Positions 50,525-60,300 of a DNA stretch of 64,000 nt are shown here, piece by piece (the stretch's first letter is position 1; every line of letters starts with the position of its first letter). The translations under genes were made by a program, and so were the position numbers. Location of the stretch: the NCBI GenBank assembly GCA_020636005.1, contig JACJYR010000001.1, positions 62,001-126,000 on the forward strand. The letters run 5' to 3'. This DNA comes from Lewinellaceae bacterium (GTDB taxonomy: Bacteria; Bacteroidota; Bacteroidia; Chitinophagales; Saprospiraceae). Below the pieces are notes generated by a model. That model saw nothing but the letters and a program-made list of their open reading frames with translations, had not been told where the DNA came from and searched no databases.

Positions 50525-51316
50525 CTACCCTTCTATCCTTAGTGGAAGCGCTACCTTTCTGCCGCCCACCCGCCAGCCCAACATCAATTTCACCACATAG
50601 ATAAGACTCACGCTCCCCACCAAATGTTTGACCGTGTGCCCGCTCCAAAACCCAAGGGTATGAAACACGGCCGCATCGAAATGCTCCGCCAATTTGGCTG
50701 CTATATACCAGCCAAGGATGAGGTAAATGTATTTCACATAATCCACCTTGCCGGGAAAAAGCAACAGCAGGAAAGGCACAACGGCCATCGGGAAAAACTG
50801 CACGAAAGCATAGGGCCGCAGATCGCCGTGGCCTGCCGCCTCGGTGAAGTGCCAGTAAAATACGCTGAAAACACCCAGTGGGATAAGGATGAAAAATGCT
50901 ACCCTGCCTTGCTGTGCACCCAAATAATCGAATATGATCAGGGAGAGCAAGGGCATGAACATCAGTGTCATCGGCAGCCTGTCCCAAACGAGGGTGTAGT
51001 TGTCGGGCGCCCAATGGTAATAAGCAGAGCCGAAAAAAGCCGAAAAAACGCCAACCCCCAGCAACAGCGGGATCCACCGGCGAACACCTGCCGGGCGGAG
51101 GTGCCAATGGGCCAGGCTGTGCCAAAGCAGGTAGCCTCCGATGAACAGCATGGGCAGGTTGCTCGCCACGTTCCAAAAGTTGGGGATGCCCAGTAAGGTG
51201 CGCTGATCGGCAAAACCGTGATAGGCCGGATCCTGGGGAATCGGACCTGCCAGGGAGAGGCCGATAACAGTCAGCAAAAGAAGGGCAGACAGGGTGTACA
51301 GTGCAGGACGGGGCAT
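50525..51316 (-). CDS. Ceramidase-like (CREST) integral membrane protein
   Basis: 263 residues with about seven membrane helices. Metal-site motifs of the alkaline ceramidase/CREST group are visible: FWNVASNLPMLFIGGYLL (Asn/Ser helix), GSAYYHWAPDNYTLVWDRLP (the His and Asp) and a C-terminal GFWSGHTVKHLVGS (GHxxKH). Members are predicted Zn-dependent amide hydrolases or lipid-modifying hydrolases. Saprospiria and other Bacteroidota make sphingolipids, so a ceramide-type substrate is sensible but unproven. It is monocistronic; the start ATG at 51314-51316 fits the first helix (ALYTLSALLLLTVIGLSLAG). Confidence 0.85.
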   Translation of the reverse strand: MPRPALYTLSALLLLTVIGLSLAGPIPQDPAYHGFADQRTLLGIPNFWNVASNLPMLFIGGYLLWHSLAHWHLRPAGVRRWIPLLLGVGVFSAFFGSAYYHWAPDNYTLVWDRLPMTLMFMPLLSLIIFDYLGAQQGRVAFFILIPLGVFSVFYWHFTEAAGHGDLRPYAFVQFFPMAVVPFLLLLFPGKVDYVKYIYLILGWYIAAKLAEHFDAAVFHTLGFWSGHTVKHLVGSVSLIYVVKLMLGWRVGGRKVALPLRIEG

Positions 51317-51362
51317 GAAAAAATACTTTTAGGTTTGTATAGATGTTACTTTGCTGCGAATC

Positions 51363-51476
51363 TAAGGATCGAAGGAAAAATAATCCGATATGAAATCGGG
51401 ATTATTTTTAAAAAACCCCTCCAGTACTAGGGTTTCCAAATCAAAATCGTGAAGTTATTTTTTTATCGTTACTAAA
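51363..51476 (+). repeat. Dispersed element copy B (intact)
   Basis: A ~114-bp element beginning TAAGGATCGAAGGAAAAATA and ending TTATTTTTTTATCGTTACTA. It contains a first hairpin (AATCCGAT ... ATCGGGATT) and a second (AAAACCC ... GGGTTT). It preserves the unduplicated IS target CGATATGAAATCG (51387-51399). Confidence 0.9.
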
Positions 51477-51555
51477 AGGATTTTGACGGGCCACCGCCTG
51501 AAAATCAGCCTATTAATTCTGCCACCCTTCAAGTTTTGTGAATACTTGATAAAAG

Positions 51556-51783
51556 TTGTTCAGGTTGAAGAGGGTTGGTCATCAACCTGATAAACTCATA
51601 TCAGCCTCCATCAACCAACTTGTGTCCATGTTCAAAACTGGTGGTTTGAGTTGTAAAGTTTTTAAGCCGATCATCTACCTTCTGGCCAAAGGTTTCCTAC
51701 TTTGGAGCGACCATTGGCCGGTGATGCGCAGAATGGGTTCAATTTTAAAGTTCGTTGATTTTCACGAAGTTGAATCATGGTGA
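51556..51783 (+). pseudogene. Fragment sharing its end with the XisI-like remnant
   Basis: A short frame without ATG whose last residues ILKFVDFHEVESW match the end of the 19220-19666 remnant (KFVDFQEVKSW). The rest is unrecognised. It is regarded as a decayed or repeat-derived frame leading into the palindrome at 51773. Confidence 0.45.
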
Positions 51784-51803
51784 TTTTAAAAATCACCATG
51801 ATT
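51773..51803. repeat. Compact palindrome, homologous to the 19 kb foldback
   Basis: AATCATGGTGATTTT, one base, and its exact reverse complement. The downstream 60 bases (…TGTGGCAATTATTCTAACCC…) match 18893-18955 in reverse. Confidence 0.8.
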
Positions 51804-51907
51804 TCGTTGTTTCAAACAACTGAAAATGTGGCAATTATTCTAACCCGTTATCCGCATCAATGGCCAACCGCTAACAAATAACAGCAATTTAAAACAACCT
51901 GCCAGCC

Positions 51908-53344
51908 ATGCTCGTAGCTGTCCTGATCACCCTGTATGTGGCCATCCTGATAGGGATCATCGGCTTCCTGTTGTTGTACGGAGCCAGGCCGACCAAAACG
52001 CTGGCCTGGCTGCTGCTCATCCTGGTGCTCCCCGTTTTGGGGATGTTCCTGTTCTTCACCTTTGGCCTCAACCGCCGCAAGTACAAGTTTTACAAACTGA
52101 AAAAGACCAGGCGTTTCAACGATTACCTGGTAAAGGCCAACCGTTTTTACCAACAACTCGACCAGCAAAGCAACGGGATACCCGAGATTTCGGAACACCT
52201 GAAGCTAGTCAAGGTGATCATCAAAAACTCACACAGCCTGCCCCTCGACGGCAACAAGGTGGAAGTATTGCAAAATGGGCAGGCCACTTTCGATGCCATA
52301 TTCTCCGCCATGCGCCAGGCAAAGCAATTTATACACGTCCAATATTATATTTTCGAGGAGGGCAAATTGTTAGATCAAATGATTGACATCATGACCGAGC
52401 GGGCCAAAGCAGGCGTAGAAGTGCGGATAATTTACGATGGGCTGGGCAGTTTTTCACTGTCCGACCAATGTATCCAGCGGTTGCATCATGCCAAAATCCT
52501 CCTCCATTGCTTCATGCCGCTCCGTTTTGGTTACATCACCACCGGCCTCAATTACCGCAACCACCGCAAAATCGTCATCGTGGATGGTGAAATTGGCTTT
52601 ACCGGCGGTATCAACATCTCCGACAAATACATTGCAGCCGAGGACGAACTGGGCATTTGGCGCGACACGCACCTGCGCATTGAAGGCCCGGCCGTGCGGG
52701 GACTCAGCGCCGTTTTTGCCAACGACTGGTACTTCGTCAGCCAGAGCGATAAACTGCAACAGCCAAAATACTTCCCAGCCTTGCCGGACAAAGGCAAATC
52801 CACTGTGCAGATCGTGTACAGCGGCCCCGATTCTGATTTTTCCAGCGTGCTGCAACAGTATTTCACCATCATCACCCAGGCCAGTAAATACGTCTATATT
52901 GCCAATTCCTACATCATCCCGGGAGAGGCCGTGATGGAGGCGATGATTACGGCGGCATTGAGTGGGGTGGACGTACGGCTGCTGCTGCCCGAAATTTCTG
53001 ATAGCGGCCTGGTCAAATGGACGGTACGTTCCTATTTCGAGCAGTTGCTGGAGGCCGGGGTCAGAATTTTCCTGTACCAAAAAAGCTTCCTCCACTGCAA
53101 GGTGATCATGGCCGATGACAGCGTCGCATCCGTCGGCACTGCCAACCTCGACATCCGCAGCTTCGAGCAGAATTTCGAGGTGAACGCCGTTATCTACGAC
53201 CCCGAAGTGGCTGTTTCGCTAAGACAGGATTTTGAAAAAGATTGTTCGGCCAGCCAGGAACTCAATTTCGAATCTTACCAGCAGCGGCCCATCACCGAAA
53301 AGCTGCTGGAAGGATCGGCCAGGATTTTCAGCCCGGTGTTGTAA
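51908..53344 (+). CDS. cls: Cardiolipin synthase
   Basis: 478 residues. Two N-terminal membrane helices (LVAVLITLYVAILIGIIGFL and LAWLLLILVLPVLGMFLFF) are followed by two phospholipase-D domains. Each carries an HKD motif: NHRKIVIVDGEIGFTGGINI (His219, Lys221, Asp226) and HCKVIMADDSVASVGTANLD (His396, Lys398, Asp403). The second ends in the typical IRSFEQNFEVN. The enzyme should condense two phosphatidylglycerols to cardiolipin at the inner membrane. Length and layout match bacterial ClsA. The upstream 51.4-51.9 kb region is filled with repeats. Confidence 0.95.
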   Translation: MLVAVLITLYVAILIGIIGFLLLYGARPTKTLAWLLLILVLPVLGMFLFFTFGLNRRKYKFYKLKKTRRFNDYLVKANRFYQQLDQQSNGIPEISEHLKLVKVIIKNSHSLPLDGNKVEVLQNGQATFDAIFSAMRQAKQFIHVQYYIFEEGKLLDQMIDIMTERAKAGVEVRIIYDGLGSFSLSDQCIQRLHHAKILLHCFMPLRFGYITTGLNYRNHRKIVIVDGEIGFTGGINISDKYIAAEDELGIWRDTHLRIEGPAVRGLSAVFANDWYFVSQSDKLQQPKYFPALPDKGKSTVQIVYSGPDSDFSSVLQQYFTIITQASKYVYIANSYIIPGEAVMEAMITAALSGVDVRLLLPEISDSGLVKWTVRSYFEQLLEAGVRIFLYQKSFLHCKVIMADDSVASVGTANLDIRSFEQNFEVNAVIYDPEVAVSLRQDFEKDCSASQELNFESYQQRPITEKLLEGSARIFSPVL

Positions 53345-53483
53345 ACTTGTGTTTGAAACCACGCCTTGGCTTCTTTGATGTCCGAATCCTGTATCAGAGG
53401 GGGTAGCCCGGCACAAAACCCTTATTTTGCTGCCGTGCCGAGGCCAAGCCCCCTAACTCGGTATTTATCATTCATCATCAATT

Positions 53484-53891
53484 ATGTACCAACACGAAAC
53501 ACAAAAAAGAGTACGCTACGGGGAGACCGACCAAATGGGCTACCTCTACTACGGGCGCTATGCCGATTTGTATGAAATAGGGCGGGTAGAAATGCTGCGC
53601 TCCCTCGGGCTGGCATATCGGGACATGGAAGAAAAGGAGCGGATCATGATGCCGGTGGCTTCCATGGAAATGCGTTTTGTGCGCCCTGCAAAATACGATG
53701 AAATGCTCACCATCCGCACCATCCTTCCACAGTTGCCGACAAAGGATATTGTGTTTCAGGTGGAGGTTTTTAATGAAAACAGGAAGCTGGTAAATGCTGG
53801 GACGGTACGCCTTGCTTTTGTGGACATGACGACGAAAAAGACCATCCCGGCTCCTGATTTTTTGCTGGAAAAACTGACGCCTTTTTTCTAA
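53484..53891 (+). CDS. YbgC/4HBT-type acyl-CoA thioesterase
   Basis: A 135-residue hot-dog-fold protein. RVRYGETDQMGYLYYGRYAD (~residues 9-28) contains the catalytic Asp of the 4-hydroxybenzoyl-CoA thioesterase family (Y-x-D/E-T-D-x-M-G). YEIGRVEMLRSLG follows on the long helix. The strands MEMRFVRPAKYDEMLTIRT, FQVEVFNENRKLVNAGTV and LAFVDMTTKKT complete the fold. It probably hydrolyses short- or medium-chain acyl-CoA in the cytosol. Neighbours do not form a clear pathway. ATG 53484 gives the family's usual length. Confidence 0.92.
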   Translation: MYQHETQKRVRYGETDQMGYLYYGRYADLYEIGRVEMLRSLGLAYRDMEEKERIMMPVASMEMRFVRPAKYDEMLTIRTILPQLPTKDIVFQVEVFNENRKLVNAGTVRLAFVDMTTKKTIPAPDFLLEKLTPFF

Positions 53892-54009
53892 AACTCCTGC
53901 CCGTCCATTTTCAGGAAACCCCCTCCGGGCAGTGTGTTTTAAAAAAAAACATACCCCCGGCGGCAATCACCTTCCCCATAGTTGAAACAGTTTGTTGAAC
54001 ACGCTCATT
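53892..54009. other. Intergenic region, no gene seen
   Basis: Unremarkable sequence between the thioesterase and the dispersed element copy C. From the end of that element (54125) to 54348 there is likewise no gene. No consensus promoter for the giant gene was identified there. Confidence 0.4.
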
Positions 54010-54124
54010 TTAAGGATCGAAGGAAAAATAATCCCGATTTCACATCGGGATTATTTTTAAAAAACCCTTCCAATGCTGGGGTTTTCAAAATCAAAATGGT
54101 GAAGTTGTTTTTTCATAATTACTA
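54010..54124 (+). repeat. Dispersed element copy C (intact)
   Basis: A ~115-bp copy (TTAAGGATCGAAGGAAAAAT to TTTTCATAATTACTA) in the same orientation as copies A and B. Its first hairpin is a clean 12-bp stem, AATAATCCCGAT / ATCGGGATTATT, with loop TTCAC. The loop differs from the TATGA-type loop of copies A and B, so the stem is conserved while the loop varies. Confidence 0.9.
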
Positions 54125-54348
54125 AGGGCAGAAGTTTGTTGGTTTTTGTAAATAAAACTACCTTTCGCTCCCATTTTACAAGTGGAAACAACATGCAACC
54201 AATATGATGGGCTGGGCTTTTTTACAGCACAGCAAGTTTCACTTCCCATTGAGCACATCCTCCCACTTTTAACAAGCCTGCCACGGTTGATTCGCTATAA
54301 CTTTAAGGAGTATTTTACCTGATTGTTAACGAGTCTAAAACTGCCAAG

Positions 54349-57300
54349 ATGTACAAACACTTACCCATTACCCTTTGCCTGATCGGTTTAACCTTTTGTT
54401 GTGCCCCCGAAGCCTTCTGCCAGGACCCGGTGGACTGTACCAGCGCCATCCCGATTTGCAACTCCCAGCAACTGAACTACAACAGCAACGGGGCCGGCAT
54501 CAACGATTTCGGCCCCGGCCCCAACAACAACGCCAACGGCTGTCTCAGCAACGACGAGCACCAATCGGCTTGGTTCCAGATTTTCATATCACCCAGTTCG
54601 CCGCCCGGCGCCACCCTGGCATTCACGCTCAGCCCAACAGCCGGAGCCGGCGAAGACTACGACTTCGCCCTTTATGGCCCCAACACCAGTTGCGGCAATC
54701 TCGGCTCTCCCATCCGGTGTTCTTATGCGGCTTCCAATTGCGGCTTTTGCCCCTCGACAGGCATGGGCATGGGCGCTACTGACTTCTCAGAGGGCGCCGG
54801 GGGCGATGGGTTTGTGGCACCCCTGGCCACCCAGCCCGGCCAATCCTATATCCTGCTGGTGGACAACTGGCTCTCTTCCAGCCAGGGCTTCTTCCTCGAC
54901 TGGACTGGCACCGCCATCCTCTCCTGTGCCTGTTCTACCACGGCGACCATCACCGGCAACCTGACCGTTTGCCCCGGCCAGACCACCACCCTGACCGCCA
55001 ACGGCACCAACCTCAATGGCTATATCTGGGCTGCCTCAGCCGGAGGCACTATCACTGGCCCCACCAACGGCGCTTCCATCACGGCTGCTACGCCCGGCAC
55101 CTACACCGTCACTGTGTCCGATGCCGCCGGCTGTACCGGCACCGCCCAGGTCAACGTGACCCTCGCTCCCACCCCAACCCTTACTTCCACGGCCACGCCA
55201 GCCACCTGTGGCCAAAGCAACGGGGCCATCAACCTCACCGTCAGCGGTGGCACCCAACCTTACACTTTTAACTGGTCCAATGGAGCCACAATTGAAGACC
55301 CCAACAACCTGCCAGCAGGCAACTATACCGTCACCGTGACGGGCGCCAATGGCTGCACGGCCACTGCCAGCGCCACTGTTCCCAACAACAGTCCGCCCAT
55401 CACCGTGACGGGAACCGTGCTGCCCAACACCACCTGCCTTTCCGGCGACGGCAGCATAACGACCATCGTGGTGCCATCCGGCACCTATACTTATTTATGG
55501 TCAAACGGGGCAACCTCGGCCAACCTGTCCAACCTGCCCCCTGGAAATTACCAGGTTACCGTCACGGGGAGTGGCAGTTGCACCGGCACCGCTTCCTTCA
55601 CCGTGCCCAACCAGCCCAATGTGCCGATGGTAACTTCCACTACCATACCGACCACCTGTGGCCTGTTGAACGGGCAAATTGACCTGACCGTAAGTGGCGG
55701 GACTGCCCCGTATTCCTACCTCTGGTCGAACGGTGCCACCAACGAAGATTTGGCAGGGGTGCTGGCTGGAAATTACACAGTGACGGTCACCGCCGCCAAT
55801 GGCTGTACGGCTACCGCTGCCGTCAGCGTGGCCAACAACAACCCGCCCATTAACGTCACGGCTACCGTAGTGGCCAACACTACCTGCAACGGCGGCAACG
55901 GAGGCATCACGACCACAGTAACGCCAACCCCTTCGCCCTCCGGCCAATCTTACACTTACAATTGGTCAAATGGTGAAACAACGCCCAACCTGTCCAACCT
56001 GCCCGCCGGCTCCTACACCGTCACGGTCAGCAGTGGCGGAAGTTGTACCCAAACGGCCACCTTTACCATACCGAACCAGCCCAACCCACCCGTTATTACC
56101 TCAACGAGTGTGCCCACGACCTGCGGATTGTCAAACGGCTCTGTTGATGTTACTGTGAGCGGAGGTGTTTCCCCCTATACTTTTTTATGGTCAAACGGGC
56201 CGGCAACAGAGGACCTGGCCAACATCCCGGCTGGAAACTACGCACTGACGGTGACGGGTGCCAATGGCTGTACGGCCACTACCGCTGTCACTGTGGCCAA
56301 CAGCAACCCGCCCATCAACATAACCGGGAGCGTGGTGCCCAATACCACCTGCAATGGCGGCAATGGCAGCATCACCACCAGCATCACCCCAGCCGGGGCC
56401 TACACCATCAACTGGTCGAACGGCGGCACGACCCCCAACCTGGACGACCTGCCCGCCGGCTCGTACACCGTTACCGTGAGCGCCGGGGGAGCCTGCAGCC
56501 AAACGGCCACTTTCACCATACCTAACCAGCCTAATCCCCCGGTCATAGCCCAAACAGTGACCCCCGCTACCTGCGGCCTGCCCAATGGCAGTATCAACGT
56601 AACGGTGTCCGGCGGCCTCACGCCATACGTCTTTGCATGGTCGAATGGCAGCAACGCTGAAGATCTGAACAACCTGACTGGCGGCAGCTATTCCCTGACG
56701 GTGACGGGCGCCAACGGCTGCGCTGCCAGTGCTTCCATTGCCGTACCCGATAACCCGGTCAATTTCACCATCACCCCCACTATCCTGCCCAATACCTCCT
56801 GCCTGCCGGGCAGCAGCGATGGCAGCATCAGCATTGTCGTGGCGCCAACCGGTACTTATACCTTTACCTGGTCAACCGGCGCCACGGGCACCAGCCTCAC
56901 CAACCTGCCGCAAGGCAGCTACACCGTGACGGTGAGCGCAGGCGGAACGTGTACGCAAGCGGCCACCTTCAATGTGCCGAACAGCCTCAACGCCCCCACC
57001 TTGTCGCCGACTATTGTGCCGGCAAGTTGTGGCCTTGGCAATGGGGCCGCCACCATTGTCACCAGCGGAGGCCTGGCGCCTTTTACTTATGTATGGTCGA
57101 ACGGGGGCGCAGGCCAAAGCATCAGCAACGTGCCGGGTGGCAATTACGCAGTGACGGTAACGGGCGCCAACGGCTGCACCGCCGCTTCCAACGTGGCCAT
57201 TCCCAACAACAACATCCCCATCAACATTTCCCAGGCCATCACCCCAAACACCTCCTGCGCTGCCGGCAACGGAGCCATTGCCCTTACGGTGACGCCCGGC

Positions 57301-60300
57301 GGGCTGACCTATGCCTGGTCAAACGGGGCCACCACGTCGGGGATTTCCAACCTCGATCCTGGCACCTATACCGTCACCGTGAGCGCCGGCGGCACCTGCA
57401 CCACCACCGCCAGCTTTACCGTGCCCGATGACAGTGCCGTGCCCAACTTGTCTATCACCCCGACCGCCACTACCTGCAACCTGCCCAATGGTGCCGCCGA
57501 CCTCGCCATCAACGGGGGCATCGCTCCCTTCCTTATCTCCTGGACCAACGGCGCTACTTCGGAAGACCTTTCGGGCATTCTGGCAGGGACTTACTCGGTG
57601 GTCGTCACCTCGGCGGGGGGCTGCCTCTCCACTGCCACCGTCAACATCCCCAATAATAACACGACCTTCAATGTGGCCGGTGTTGCCACAGGCAACAGTT
57701 CCTGCTCCCAACCCAATGGCACGGTGCAGACTACTGTCACACCGCCGGGCAGCTATACTTATTTATGGTCAACCAACGAAACGGACCCTTTTCTGCTCGA
57801 CGTGCCTGCCGGCACCTACACTGTCACGGTGAGCGCTGGTGGCACCTGCACCCAGGTCGCTGCTTTTCAGGTATTTGAATTTGCCATGCCACCCAGCCTC
57901 AGCACGACGCCGGCGACTGCCACCTGCGGCCTCTCCAATGGCAGCATCAATTTAACTCCCACAGGTGGCACTGCACCCTATGGTTTTGTCTGGTCGAACG
58001 GGGCAACATCCGAAGACCTGGCCAACGTGCCGCCAGGCAATTACGGGGTCACGATCACGGATGCCAATTTCTGCACGGCCACCACGATGGCTACCGTTGG
58101 CAACAACAATCCGGCCCTCAATATCAGTGGGGTGCCCGTGGCCAATACCTCCTGCATCAGCGGTAATGGCGGCGTGAACATCAGCATCACACCGGCTGGC
58201 AATTACACTTATATATGGTCAAATGGGGCTGCTTTGGAAGACCTTGGCGGAGTTACGGCAGGCATCTACGCTGTGACCGTTTCGGCTGGCGGCAATTGTT
58301 CCTCAACCGCTTCCTTTACCGTTTCCAACAATACCCAGAACCCCCTCATCTCAGAAAATATAACGGCAGCAATATGTGGCGAAAGCAACGGCGGCATTGA
58401 CCTTTCCATTTCGGGAGCCACCCCACCCTATTCCTTTGTTTGGTCAAACGGCGCCACATCGGAAGACCTTTCCAACCTGCCCTCCGGCGATTACGTCGTG
58501 ACTGTCAGTGGCGTGAACGGCTGTTCCGCAACGGCCTCGTTCAACGTGCCGAACAACAGCTCCAATTTCACCATCAGCGGTACGCCACAGCCTGTCAATA
58601 CCTGTATTTTCAACAATGGCAGCATCAACCTGAATATCACCCCTGCTGGCGCCTACAGTATTGTATGGTCAAATGGCGCTACCAGCGAGGATCTCGACAG
58701 CCTCGCCGCAGGCACTTATTCGGTGACGGTGACGGAATCGGGCAGTTGTTCCGCTTCGGCCGCTTTTACCATAGCCAACCAAACGTCCCTTCCAACGGCC
58801 AGCCAAACCGTCACCCAGGAACTTTGCGGGCTGCAGGACGGGGCCGTAGATCTGACCGTGAGCGGCGGCACTTTGCCCTACACTTTTGTTTGGTCAAATG
58901 GTGCCCTAACGGAAGACCTCAGCGGCCTTTCCGAAGGCGCTTATACGGTCACCGTTACAGGGGCAAACGGCTGCTCAACTACCGCATCCGCCTCAGTGCC
59001 TGGCAACAGCATCAACTTTTCCGTGAACGGCACAACCACGGCCAACACCCTCTGCGGCGCCAACAATGGCAGCATTGACATCAGCATATCGCCGGCAGGC
59101 ACCTATAATTACAGTTGGTCGAACGGCACCACGACCGAAGACCTCAATGGCCTGACGGGTGGCAGCTATACCGTCACCGTCAGCGCTGGCGGCAGTTGCA
59201 CCACCGAGGCCATTTTCCAGGTGGGCAGCACGACTGCTGACCCTGTTATTTCACAAACAACTACGCCTGCTGTATGCGGTGAAAGCAACGGGGCCATCAA
59301 TGTCACCGTCAGTGGGGGCGTTTCCCCATTTACTTATTTATGGTCGAACGGGCAAACGGTGGAAGACCTGGCCAACCTGGCCCCGGGGAATTACACGGTC
59401 AGCGTGACCGGTGCCAACGGCTGTGCTTCAAGCGCCAATTTCACCGTACCCAATAACAGTATCACTTTCACTGTCAACGGCACCCCCACCGCCAATACTT
59501 TTTGTACCAATGGCAATGGCGGCATCGATCTCAGCGTGACACCTGCCGGCAATTACACCTTTACCTGGTCGAACGGCACTGTGACCGAAGATCTTACCGG
59601 ACTGGCCGGCGGCAGCTACGATGTGACCGTCAGTGCCGGCGGTACCTGTACTTCTCTATCCAGCTTCACCGTTCCCAACAACCCAAACCTTCCATCCATC
59701 TCGCAAACCGTCACGGCAGCCGTGTGCGGGGCGCCCGATGGCGGCATTGACCTCAGCATCAGCGGCGGTACTTTGCCTTATTCCTTTTCGTGGTCCAATG
59801 CGGCAACGACAGAGGATTTGTCGGGTATTATTTCGGGCAATTATGCCGTGACGGTGACGGCAGCCAACGGCTGCTCTGCAACGGGCAGCTACAGTGTGCC
59901 CAACAACAGCAACACCTTTACCATCAATGGTTTGGCCAATGCCAATACCCTTTGCGCAGGTGCAAACGGCGGCATAGACCTGTCCATTTCGCCCGCCAGT
60001 TCCTATTCTTTCGTTTGGTCAAATGGCGAAACAACAGAAGACCTGGGCAGCCTTTTGCCTGGAAACTACACCGTGACCGTCAGCGACGGTGGCACTTGCA
60101 CGGCCTCTGCCACCTTTGCAGTCGGCAATGGCCAGCCCACGGTGACCGTAAGCGGTATCCCGCAAGACATTTCGTGTTTTGGGGAAAACAGCGGGGCCAT
60201 CAACCTCACGGCCAGTGGTGGGTCAGCACCTTACTTGTTTGACTGGTCACCCGCCATCCCCGGCAATCCCGAGGATCCCTCGGCACTGTCCGCCGGGGAT

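Noticed and set aside
57428..59078. Several 60-210-codon + strand frames within the adhesin gene
   Set aside because: Out-of-frame shadows of the repeat dyads. They recur with the repeat period and look like arginine/proline-rich noise.
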